DNA from: Jaltomata sinuosa
Taxonomy: Eukaryota; Streptophyta; Magnoliopsida; Solanales; Solanaceae
Direction of reading: 5' to 3'
Assembly: GCA_003996215.1 (NCBI GenBank)
Contig: QJPP01007248.1
Location: 806,001 to 870,000 of the forward strand
DNA length: 64,000 nt
This document shows positions 54,101-64,000 of the stretch, piece by piece. The notes under the pieces were generated by a model, which had not been told where the DNA came from, made no database searches, and saw only the letters and a program-made list of their open reading frames with translations. Every line of letters begins with the position of its first letter. Position 1 is the first letter of the stretch. The position numbers and the translations under genes are program-made.

Positions 54101-54571
54101 TGATAGTGTGTTCCTTTGGGTATCGCCCATTAAGGGCGTGATGAGGTTTGGGAGGAAAGGTAATCTCAGTTCGAGGTTTATTGGGCCATTTGAGATACTT
54201 CATCATATTGGAGAGGTTTCTTATGAGTTAGCCTTGCCTCCTGCTCTTTCTAGTGTCCATCCTGTGTTTCATGTCTCTATGCTACGGCGGTATATTCTGG
54301 ATGAGTCTCACATGCTTCAGTTAGAGTCAGTTCACTTGGATGAGTCCTTAGCCTTTGAGGAGGAGCCTGTTGCTATTTTAGACAGGCAGGTTAGGAAGTG
54401 AGGTCCAAGGAGATTCCATCAGTTAAGGTTCATTGGTGGCATCGTCCTATTGAGGAGGCTACTTGGGAGATCGAGATCGATATGCAGACCCATTATCCTA
54501 GTCTTTTAGAGTCCACAGGTACTATCCTTTTTCTAACTTTTGTGGATGAAAGTTTTTTTAGTAGTGGATGT
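54101..54571 (+). pseudogene. Integrase C-terminal module, chromodomain and 3' end of element C
   Basis: 54108-54401 (97 residues): FLWVSPIKGVMRFGRKGNLS, RFIGPFEIL, VSYELALPPALSSVHPVFHV and PVAILDRQVRK, followed in the next frame (from 54398) by RSKEIPSVKVHWWHRPIEEATWEIE, the chromodomain core. A degenerate tract TTTTTTTAGTAGTGGATGT directly precedes the 3' LTR where a polypurine tract belongs. Confidence 0.85.
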
Positions 54572-57427
54572 TGTAATGACCCTCCCAATCATTTTCCTAT
54601 TTTTCATGCTTTTTCAGTGTTTAGAGCTTTCCCTTATTGGCTACACATTATTTATGACTTGCCGGGACTGACGGTTCGGTTCCCGAGCCATTCGTTAGGG
54701 CATTATGGCCATTTCCCTCTTTTAGAACTTGAACTTATAAAATCCTTGACTTTGGTCAACTTTTTTGGTAAACATGCTTAGAATTGAATTCTGACAGTTC
54801 CGCCTGCTTCGAAATGGGGATTTTGGTCTAGTAAGACCATTGGTCTGGGTCTGAGTTCTTTCGGTTTGGTTTTGGATTGCTTTCTATGTTTTTAAGCCAG
54901 TTTGGCTAGTAGGGTTGACCTTGGTCATCATTCAGAGAAGATGGCCTTGGATGGAAATTCCGTCAGCCTTGTTAGCTACAGGATGTCGACTTTGGGCTTG
55001 AGGGACCTTGGGTGATGTCCCGTAGCTTCTGGACTTGTTTTGAGGTATTGAGTTTCGAGTCAGTTTTGGGCCCGGGGCCCACTATTCATTAAAACAATCT
55101 CTTGGGAGTTTCTTTGATTCCACTGAGTCCGGAATGCTATTTCTGGTAGAGTAGCATGGTTGGTTTGTGTTCACAGGATTCCGAATGAATCTCAAGGGTC
55201 CGTCGGATGAACTTTTGGTCTTGGTGAATTGCTGGTTGCTGCTATAGAAGTTGCAGACCATTTGGTCATCGTGATCGCGAGGTGGCCATCGCGTTTGCGA
55301 TGGTCTAGTTTGTTGAACATCGCGATCACGTGGGTTGCCTTTCGTGACCTCCTCTTTACAAATGCGGGGCTGGACCATCGCGATCGCGATGGTCTAGCCA
55401 GCGTTCCCTCCCGAACGCGTGGGGTCCTTCATGATCACGATGAAGGACCCCTGGCAGCTATTTAAGCTGCCAACTTCATTTTCTCCTCCATCATTTCTTG
55501 TTTCTCTATTGTTAAAGCTTCCAAGATTTGGTTACAACTACACTGCTTAGTCTACTTCGTCTAGTAAGTCCCCTCTTCTGCTCTCAACTCCTTTACATTG
55601 TTAATCCTCGTTAAACCCGTTAATTTTCCATTGTTTCCTTGATAAATCCCTTGAATTAGTAGCACTTCGGGGCTGTTTTGAGCCCCAAAATGAACTCCGT
55701 CTGCGCTCAAATTTTGGGCATGGGTTCCTTAACCCATTACGGATATAATTGCAGATTTTATTTTCTATTTCATTGCGCAGGCCCCGAGGGTCATTTTCTG
55801 ACCCAATTTCCCATATATCAATATGGGTGTCGTTCTTCTTGTCTTGACATTTAATTTATGTTCTTGATAGAATGGTAGCTTTCCGCGGCTATTCGGAAGG
55901 GGAAGGCACATGAGTGACAGTTCGTGTTTGCAGTTCGGCCCCGAGGTAGGTTACGGTTTACTTTCTAGATTGAGTGTAGTTAGATTTTATATATTTGTTT
56001 GATACTGGAATGTTAGGTTGGATATTAGATAGATTTAGGCTTGAATCCTGTTTATTACTTTAATTGGCTATTTCAAATTTTAGTTTAGAATTGTTATGTT
56101 ATCCTTGGCATAGGAGCTTGTAGTATCTTTATGGCTAGTATATAATCCTTAGTATGCTTTTAGGAGGTTTTAGAGGTAGAGTAGAGATTCTCGGTGCTTT
56201 TTGCTTTATTCTACCATTATGTGATACTATAGGCCCGAGGCCATAACTTAGATTTAGATGGAGTTCCAGGTCAGTTCTCTTGATTGGGAGGGTACCTTAC
56301 CTTATTCTGCCTTGTTGTGCGTGTTTTCTCTGAATATGGAAATTTATATGCTAATACTATATTGTCATGCTTATCAATACGAAAAAGAAGGATTTTAATG
56401 CTTTTTGGTCCTACACTTGGCAACTATTGGGTTTTCATGAACTTTGGGCTTTTAAAAAGATTGCTTTGGAATTGTTACTGATTTTTGGAGGAAAAGGGAA
56501 AAATACTACTTTTAATGCATACGCTGATGAGTCCGAGGTTAAATTTTGGGCGCCCAATGTGTTATCTGGGTTTTACTTTTATGCATACGTTGATGAGTCC
56601 GAGGTCATTTTCGGGCTCCCCAATGCTCTATTTAAGGTTCTTCCTTCCTACACTCATTTGATAAGCTCGATGTTCCATCCCGGACGCCCAAGTACTAGAT
56701 ATCGGGTTTGACTTGTATACATTCATACATTACATCATTGTTGCATCACATTGCATTGGCTTTGGGTGTGTTTGGATTGTTGGCTGATTTGAGTTGATCT
56801 TGTTATTACGTCACCTTTTATTGTTTTGGTTGTTTTGATTTTTAGCTTTATAACTAATTTTAGGTGGATCCCTGTATTTTAACTATTTTTGTGTATCTTA
56901 TTATTTATATATTATCTTTCTGCGCTCGGTCGGTCTATGATGCCTACTGAGTACCCGTGGTCTTAGTACTCATACTACACTTTGCATCTTTTTCTGATGC
57001 AGCACCTAGTACGAGCCACCCTCACTGATCTTCCTATCGTTCGAGGCCTGTTGTAGTTCGGATTGCTGTGAGCTCCCGGCGCTTTTGGAGACTTTACATG
57101 CTTTCTATCTTGTACATCTTGACTATATTTTGTATTTTGGATAGACAAAGTCTGTTGTATAGCTACTCCTTACTTTAGTCGCTCTTGTACTAGTGACACT
57201 AGGTCCGAGTTGGTTCTCGCGTTTGTTTTGTCTATTCGATCACTTTAGGGCGATCTTTTGTATATTTTGTATGTTGGTATGTATATATGCTATTGGCCCA
57301 GTCTTTTCTTTATATCTTCCGCTTTTTCTTAGTTTTATTGTTATTATTGTCTTCTGCATCATTGGGTTTGGCTTGCCTACCGGGGAGTTATGTATGCGCC
57401 ATCATGGCCCGGTTTTGGGTCGTGACA
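54572..57427 (+). repeat. 3' LTR of element C (complete)
   Basis: 2856 bp, TGTAATGACCC to GGGTCGTGACA. The first 490 bp have no counterpart in the truncated 5' LTR. Contains the CGCGATCGCG cluster (55264-55445) and TATTTAA (55459-55465). ORFs inside (55082-55378 minus, 56367-56711, 57193-57630) are LTR sequence; the last runs past the LTR end. Confidence 0.88.
55264..55445. repeat. CGCGATCGCG palindrome cluster in C 3' LTR
   Basis: CATCGTGATCGCGAGGTGG, CATCGCGTTTGCGATGG, CATCGCGATCACGTGGG, CATCGCGATCGCGATGG and CATGATCACGATGAAGG, ending about 14 bp before TATTTAA. Confidence 0.85.
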
Positions 57428-58241
57428 CCAGGGACTATATACATCATTTGGTAGGTCTTTTTAGGTTTGAGTTAGCTATAACAAAAATGACCTATGAACC
57501 TTTCCTAACCAAACTATCCTACCACATTAGTAAGACTAACCAAACAAGTTCTAGATTGTACACCCAACATATTAATGCAAAGAGTACCTCACACACATGG
57601 CACATGGCTTCATTATTAATTACCAGTTAATCAGGCAGTATACTAGTGTAGCAACAATCATCTAAGCCAATAAACACAATGTCGAAAACTTAGCCTAATA
57701 GGTCAACATATCAAAGCAGCAAAGCACATTCTAAAATTTTGGAGGCGTATCAATTTTATAAACATGAATGCTCAAGTGTGCCAAAATGCTACAATTTTTT
57801 AAATTGCGTAAGTATTCCTATTTTTATTCTATCTATTTACAAAACAAAACACAACTACAAAACTAAACTATCTAAATATATTGGTTCAACATAAATAAAC
57901 ATCCTTGGGAAAAGAACACAATAAGAAAAACCCAAGGACGGACACGTACACAACCCTCCACCCCACCAAAAAAGTTGTACATTATCCCTAATGCACTTAA
58001 AATATCAAGCCAGGGGAGGCAAGAAATTACTTCTGTAATTTAAATACCAATGTTCAATGTCAAAGCTGGGGCTGCAGGTGAAGTTCCCATGGTATCTGTA
58101 GCAACAGCAACGCCAATGACTATCACACTCAAAGTTTGGTCTAAAGAAGGTAATTCGCTTTTGTAAGCCATGCTTGAAGAATCACCAATATCTCTTCCTC
58201 TCTTGACCTTATATCTAGAGAGCTAGAATGCTCTCTGTATG
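57428..58241 (-). other. Spacer with an Athila-like post-gag-pro scrap
   Basis: About 0.8 kb between C and D with no open frame of note. On the minus strand, about 58110-57940 resembles the region after gag-pro in the Athila element: AGCCCCAGCTTTGACATTG.., then GCATTAGGGATAATGTACAA, then GGTGGGGTGGAGGG (compare GCATTAGGGACAATGCATGA and GTTGAGGGTGTTG at 34258-34297). It suggests the spacer is itself an old Athila relic. Weak, pattern-based. Confidence 0.35.
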
Positions 58242-61027
58242 GGTTACACCCCGATAATACACCCTGGATGCAACATGGTGCTTAGAGTCATAAGTGACCC
58301 CAAGCTAACCCATGACCTGGCATACTACTGAGGTACATACTGAAAGATAATGCGGAAGCTGAAATATGTACTGAACTCTAAAAAAATTATATCATACCAA
58401 AATGAAGTTTAATAAACTGATATATAAAGCATTTGGACAATTGATGACTGACTGTCTAACTAACTATCTATGAAGCCTCTATTAACACTGACTATAGTTA
58501 GTCAAGACATGACCCCTAACTACCTCTAATCAATATACAAGAACTGAAAATAACTGGTGTGACTACTAACTGAAAAGAGTTCTCGAATAAGGAGAACTCC
58601 TCCTCTGCTGACTGGAAGCTATGATATGTCTGACCATGATCCTGGGAGCTAGAACTGAAACCTTCATCATAAAATGATGCATCACAAGAAAGGTATGCGG
58701 TCAATACTTTGAATGTACTGAGCATATAAGATAATGCACTAAATTTAAATCATGAGAAAATACGTGTATACTGAAAGCATGGCTGAAAACTGGACTAAGT
58801 ATAAACATCTGAGAGTGAATAATTCAAACTATGAAACATAAGCTCGTTTACTAAAAAAAGTGTGAATCATGTTTCTGAACTATAACTGTGAGATCATGAC
58901 ACTTTATGATAAGTAAAACTGTTATTTGGGGATCCATAGACTGAAAAAATGAAGTATGTCTGTAAATCATAAAATAGTGCCACTGAGCTGAAAATCATGA
59001 GTCATGCCAAAAGTCATGTTAGAAAGGAAATCCTTAGGGATGTTTCTTCTACTTAACATGATGAAAATACTGACATACTGTACTAAATGCAAACTAAAAG
59101 ATATAAGTTGATATAATGACAAAGTATATAAACATGTAACTGTATAATACTGAACTGAACTGGATAACTGAATACAAGGTCATGCAATAATGAATATGAA
59201 CTGCGGGAGCTACTGTTAACAGACATACCCCAAGCTGAGCTAACTGTAGAAACAACCTATAACCCTGGCTGGGAGGGTATTCATACATTTTGAAGGGTAC
59301 AAACAAATCTGATGTGGATCCACTAAACTGATGTCCACAAGGGACAAGGGTGCCCAGCCTAATCTGACAGCTGACCCCTTTTATACCTAGGGTAGAACTA
59401 TAGTTCTGGGACTTAGGGTTTTCTACTAAAGGTCTTAGCCTAACCTGACAGCTGAGCCTTCATCCCTTAGTCCGATCGGTGCTAAGCCTACTCCCAACTG
59501 AATATAAAGCAATGAGTGCAGCTAAAATACTGGGTAGCTCAATAGTGAAAACCTTTGAGAATGCAATATAATACTGAGACTGAAAGCATTCAATTTTTTT
59601 GAAAAGCTGTAGGCTGATGATTGGGTACTTTCATGCTTACAAATTAAGTACTAGTTGACTAGGGTAAATTCTGAAGAAAAGTTAGTTCATTTGAAAATAC
59701 TACAATTTCATTCTAAGTTCTTGAAAAGAAAGCTAATTTATGCAGATGGTGCTGTAAATCCAGGCTAAGTCTGTTTTATCTAAATTCCAGGAATTTAGGA
59801 AAATATCCGTAAACTTCATGCAATATAACTTAAACATATACAGGGAACATATAGTATCATGAGGAATTCAGTTCTGTAAATAAATGCATAGTTGGGTAAA
59901 ATCAGGCTATAATTCGCTTCTTCTAAAATCTAGGGTTTTGAAAATTAATTGCAAAAATTCATGTAGAAATCATTCTAACAAGAATAGTAGTCATATAGGA
60001 TCCTCAAGAGATCGAATTCATAGTAAAACACTTGTTTGGGTAAGAACCCTAGAATCATAACTTGTAGATATCATAACTAAAAACTGAACATTGGGCATGA
60101 GGGTGAAAAGCGATCCTCATTGAATACCCACATACCTGTTTACGAGAGAATCTTGAATGAAACATAGAGGTTTGGATCTTTAGGATGAACCCTAGGTCTT
60201 TTGTTTGAAAGAGAGCGTTCTTTTCTTTTCTTTAAACTTGAATCGATGGAATGAGGAGAGGAAAGATTAAGTACGGATAAAACCTCTCCAAATAGGCCTA
60301 AAACGACTTAGTTTAGAAATAAAAAAAGCAAGGTGGGAAAAGTATAAAATACCCCTGAGAAAACTAAGTAAAACTACTGAAAAAAACTCGTCGTCGGGTT
60401 CCACAGACATGAACCACGGCCCATGGAATGAACCACGATCCGTGGATGGAAGTCTTGGTTCTCAGAACATTTTTCAGGCTTCTGGACTATTTCCACGAGG
60501 TTGTTTCATGACCCATGGATCATTACACGACCCATGGAACCTTCTCATGGTTTTCAGACAAAAAATTGAGTTTCAGGTCTGATTTCCATGGATGCAATCC
60601 ACGGTTCGTGGTTTGATCCACGAACCATTGATTTATCTCGTGGTTTCTGTCTGTCATTTTGATAGACAGACACCTTTTATTAAAATGTTGATAACTTTTT
60701 ATTCTGGACTTGTATTAATTCATGGTTGGTGGTATTGGAAAGAAGATTAAAATAACTTTAATTTGGTGGGTACTAGGCCACCTAACTCTTCATATTCTAG
60801 GAGTTTTGATCGGTTGAAGTTGAACCTTGAAAAATCCTACACTAAAACTCAATTGGTAAGGAAGCTTTCAACTCAACTTTGAGCTTGAGGTTCATTATAA
60901 CCCTAATTCATATCTAATACACTTCCTACCCATAAGTATTGATCTCAACACCTATTTACCATTTTAAATCATATGGTTCATATCTAACAACATATGAAAA
61001 TAGTCTTAGAATTTTTGGGGTGTTACA
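58242..61027 (-). repeat. 3' LTR of element D
   Basis: About 2.79 kb. In coding sense TGTAACACCCC (from 61027) to GGGGTGTAACC (58242; the terminal CA has become CC). The beginning at 58242 aligns with 63863 onward (AAGTGACCCCAA(G/A)CTAACCCATG, ATACTACTGAG(G/A)TACATA). Its centre matches A's LTR in reverse. The ORFs at 58516-58725 and 59094-59306 are not supported. Confidence 0.78.
60385..60660. repeat. CCACGG/CCGTGG palindrome-rich cluster in D LTR
   Basis: Repeated GAACCACGGCCCATGGAA, GAACCACGATCCGTGGA, TTCCACGAGG, ATCCACGGTTCGTGGTTTG and TCTCGTGGTTTC. About 370-640 bp from the LTR's coding-sense start. Same motif class as in A and B. Confidence 0.7.
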
Positions 61028-61050
61028 ATATCTCCCCCTTAGGATCATTC
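61028..61050 (-). other. Polypurine tract of element D
   Basis: Coding sense GATCCTAAGGGGGAGATAT, one base different from element B's tract, directly before TGTAACACCC. Confidence 0.75.
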
Positions 61051-63662
61051 TTCCTCGAATGAAGTCTTACTAAGCTGAGATGGTCGGGAGAGAGATGCAA
61101 TCCCACCAACTGAGTTTTAAAAGCTGAAGTACTAACATGAAAAACTGATTTCTGGTTGAAATATAAACTGAGTTGAATTCATGAGGCATGTATGCATACT
61201 GAGGGCATGAGAACAACTGATGGTACATGAAACTAAATATCCAACATGATGACTGGTCTAGAGTGAGAGTAGGGACTTAGCTGAAACTCATGAAGAATGA
61301 ATGCACTCTTAGAAATCACAGTAACTGAAAGGAACATAAAACTGAGAGGAGTAACTGTACGATAAAACTATTCTCTTCTAGATTGAACTTACTAGCATGG
61401 ACTTAACTGAACGTAGGGCCTTCTAGCCTTAGGAATGACTACTGGCAGGCCTGAACTGGTCTGATATGAGAAGTCTACTATCTTGCTATCTGAAGCTACT
61501 GGACATAAGGTATGAGCATCCTAGGCAGGGAGTAAGAACAAGACTATTCTTGCCTTAACCAATACGGTTGATAGTTTTTAATCTTAGGAATAACCTTTTT
61601 AACTACACCAACTTCTCTGAATACCACACTTACCATTTGCAAATAAAATTTTCATTAATGTGAATATAGATGCTAAGGTCTGAGTCTAACTACCTTCCTT
61701 CACCATGTTCAAACCTATCTCAACTAAATATCATGCATCTGAAGTTATTGCCTAAGAATGATAGTCCTTCTTATCACAAATAATCAACTAACCTTGAACT
61801 CTAATCAATGGGTCACTAGTTGAATAAAGCAAAGGCCCACATATATTTCATCAGGACATTCAAGCCTATTACTATGATCATCCTATGGATTCTTTGTAGC
61901 TGACATTATCTGAGACTTCTCACTTTTTCCCTAGCATATCTAGAAATTGTAACTGCAAGAACTTCTACAAAGGAACACCAAAAAGAGGAAAATCTAGTAC
62001 TTCCCATCTAGGCTACTACTTAGCTTCCTCCACTAACAACTATGACGACATAAGCCAAGATCACTGAAGGGATAAAATGGGAGCGTGAGCATCGCAAATG
62101 AAGGAATACTGATTAGTCATGACTTATACTTAGCGTGATCTAGACACTCTATGTGAGGTCTGAGAAGTCAAGTGCAAAGGCCTGAGTGTCTCACATTCTG
62201 GATATAGGAATCATGGTTAGAGTAAGGAAATCATAAGCATGAACTATTTAAGAAATCAGGTCTGAGTATATACATGATGTAGCATGATTTCATTAGCCAT
62301 TAAGGCACATTTTAATGACTGAACAGAGTACATAGAACAGAGTATACTGTGAGACATGAGTTTACATAAATAACGAGTCTTATGGTACAAAGCTGGATTC
62401 ATAGAATCGTAGAGTAGGACTAGAAATGTTGTCTAGAGCAATTTCTATTTGTTCTAGGAGCTGAGCATGGATATGAATCTTTATGGAGTACATGAACTTA
62501 GTCATAAATATTTCACAAATACATCTGAGTATAGTGTCATCCTGACTGAAGTACTAGAAAATCTGTTGGAATAAGAATGGATTGATATACCATCACTGCC
62601 TTTTTTAGAATTCTATACTAGTTGAGTCATAAGACTCGACTTGGTTCCTCATTCTATCATCTCCCCATTAGCTCAAACGTCACCCCTTTAAGTCTGTGGA
62701 TCTCTCTCCCATCTAGGCCAAAATCAATTAACTCTTGTAATGTTGAGGTATCACTGTATTCTTGAATGTTAAACTCTCTCTGATAGGCTATAACAGAAGA
62801 TGATAAACCCTTGCTAGGTCTCCTTCTGAGGCATCTCTTAGTTTCCTCTTTAGCCTTAAGGCTATCACTAGAGGACTCATACTCTTACTGGCGTATATAA
62901 CCACTTCTCTAACACTTAGCAATCTGACCTTTGCTTATTCGTCTCCTAACATCACATCTCTAAGTTAACATCCACCCAAATCAACTGAATTAAAACCATG
63001 ATAAGGAACTCAACATCGTCTGTCTATAATCCCCTGAACATCATGCAACCACATACTACCTTGGGTACACATCTACCTCTCTAATGCTTAAGGCTCTCTT
63101 CTTTATCTCATGACTTAGTCACAATTTACCAATTCATTAAGGGTCACATATATATCTTACCTACACTACCATACTCATTGCAAATTAATCAATTTAATTC
63201 TATGCATATATTATGTCAAGCCTACAGGGTCAATTCTATAAAACTAGCATCACCATCCTCGTCATATAACTACTATACTTCTGAATTCATACATCTAGTT
63301 TTGGGGTCATTCTTCTACTTATGGCCTGTAACATCTCAATTCACACTAATTGTTGAGTGACTATACTACCCAAGCACTTAGAAAACCATAATTTATGGCT
63401 AAGGTTCCACTCGTAGTAAAGTCTCTAGAAGGGGTCAGAGAGAACATTCTACTATAGGCTTAACTGCACGAGTGGAGAATGGTACATGCTTTTGAATCAG
63501 AAGACTTAATGCATTAGTGGGCTCTTCTCAAGCCCTTGTGCAGTCTATTAACTTTCTGATGGCTCTATCTGAGAGCATCACACTGATAGGAATCTGAACT
63601 TTACTGTTTCCACCACCTAAAAGATGAGGCATGGTTTGAGGAATGGGTTAACACACGAATCT
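61051..63662 (-). other. Non-coding body of element D
   Basis: About 2.6 kb, no gag, protease, RT, RNase H, integrase or chromodomain motif recognised on either strand. The only gag-like hint is an ATG in coding sense at 63632-63630 followed by 33 codons (MPHLLGGGNSKVQ..), placed where A's gag starts but not similar beyond the first residues. The plus ORF 63178-63360 is not supported. Either extreme decay or a non-autonomous body. Confidence 0.55.
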
Positions 63663-63862
63663 GCATAAGTTCCTTAAGGAATAACTCTACTGCATGACCT
63701 GGAGTATGAAAGAAGGGAAACATTTCCTAATGCCCTGTAGCCTCCTGATTATAAGTGTGGTGCATAACACACCCATAAGCAAGACTCTACTAGACACGAC
63801 TTCATAGACACGGCTTCATAGACACCCTAGGACACTTGAACTATGTGCTCTGATACCAAGTT
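63663..63862 (-). other. Leader and primer binding site of element D
   Basis: Coding sense: CTTGGTATCAGAGC (about 63860-63847), the initiator-Met primer complement. The leader then has GTAGAGTCTTGCTTATGGGTG, ATGCACCACACTTATAA and GGCATTAGGAAATGTTTCC, diverged matches to A's leader at about 27390-27480. A 19-bp direct repeat (GACTTCATAGACACGG / GGCTTCATAGACACC) lies near 63800-63828. Confidence 0.75.
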
Positions 63863-64000
63863 TGTCACACCTCGAGACTACACCCTTGACATAACAAGGT
63901 GCGTAGTCACAAGTGACCCCAAACTAACCCATGGCCTATCATACTACTGAGATACATATTGAAAGATAATGTGGAAGCTGAAATATCTACTAACTATACA
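63863..64000 (-). repeat. 5' LTR of element D (start only)
   Basis: TGTCACACCTCGAG onward, aligned with 58242-58380. Truncated by the end of the window. Confidence 0.78.

Larger units (their letters stand above)
47003..57427 (+). mobile_element. Chromodomain Ty3/gypsy element C, 5' LTR truncated
   Basis: 5' LTR 47003-49411 (first 0.49 kb missing), initiator-Met primer site, decayed gag-pol about 49640-54520, 3' LTR 54572-57427. LTR termini TGTAATGACCC / GGGTCGTGACA. The family differs from A/B: LTR sequence, palindrome motif and pol all diverge. The left target duplication is lost; CCAGG (57428-57432) would be the right copy. Confidence 0.88.
58242..64000 (-). mobile_element. Non-autonomous LTR element D, A/B-like LTRs, no pol (runs off window)
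   Basis: Minus strand: 3' LTR 58242-61027, polypurine tract, about 2.8 kb body, primer site at about 63847-63860, 5' LTR from 63863 to beyond the window. The LTR termini, palindrome cluster, polypurine tract, primer and leader all resemble A and B, but no gag core, protease, RT or integrase is readable in the body. Left flank GTATG (58237-58241) is a presumed target duplication. Confidence 0.75.

Noticed and set aside
57193..57630. 145-residue plus-strand ORF
   Set aside because: Starts in element C's 3' LTR and runs past the LTR end into the spacer; the matching frame in the 5' LTR (49178-49495) diverges, so it is not a conserved protein.
58242..64000. Host gene or intron-containing locus between LTR-like ends
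   Set aside because: No ORF of substance, no splice-consistent coding blocks; primer site and polypurine tract define an LTR element.
1..64000. Endogenous pararetrovirus, organellar insert, tRNA or rRNA genes
   Set aside because: Scanned by eye for their typical motifs; only Ty3/gypsy and LINE-type coding sequence was seen. tRNA-like stretches are primer-site complements only.

Overview
The window is a block of nested, decayed LTR retrotransposons from a large plant genome. It contains no intact host gene. LTR termini of the type TGTAACGACC / TGTAACACCC, initiator-Met and Asp tRNA primer sites, Ogre/Tat and Athila lineages and chromodomain Ty3/gypsy elements point to a dicot, most likely Solanaceae, in a repeat-rich, probably pericentromeric region. 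The family placement is inference from recalled lineages, not a database search. All coding sequence seen is gag/pol of Ty3/gypsy elements plus a LINE-type ORF1 remnant, and nearly all of it carries stops and frameshifts.

Layout, left to right. (1) 1-201 and 16574-23395: a minus-strand chromovirus-type Ty3/gypsy element, here called E. Its integrase is split at base 201 by a 16.4-kb Ogre/Tat-like element (202-16573, minus strand, TG..CA termini, 5-bp duplication GTCCC). The Ogre-like element keeps decayed gag and a scrap of pol, has lost RT/RH/INT, and carries a 98-bp tandem array. (2) E's own 5' LTR (about 18510-23395) is split by a 2.9-kb solo LTR (18723-21647) of the same family. (3) 23396-25192: LINE ORF1 (DUF4283-type) remnant. 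(4) 25193-39415: plus-strand chromodomain element A. Its RT is split by an Athila-type gag-pro-only element (29970-37087, duplication GGTAT). (5) 39416-46992: element B, same family as A but in opposite orientation, inserted just past A's chromodomain. (6) 47003-57427: element C, a different chromodomain family. A rearrangement junction at about 46993-47003 removed most of B's 5' LTR, the 3' end of A and the first 0.5 kb of C. (7) 57428-58241: a short spacer with an Athila-like scrap. (8) 58242-64000: element D, minus strand, with A/B-type LTRs, leader, primer site and polypurine tract but no recognisable pol. It runs off the window.

How the parts relate. A and B are autonomous-type Tekay/Del-like chromoviruses, now dead. 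D looks like a non-autonomous relative that kept the cis signals, and the Athila and Ogre copies have likewise lost most of pol. The most unusual pattern is that four unrelated LTR families each carry a family-specific cluster of short palindromes at the same place, and where a TATA box is clear the cluster lies directly upstream of it. Nothing here is convincing evidence of a new host-encoded system. The points of interest are non-autonomous elements, LTR promoter architecture, a long natural inverted repeat (A versus B) and footprints of DNA loss.
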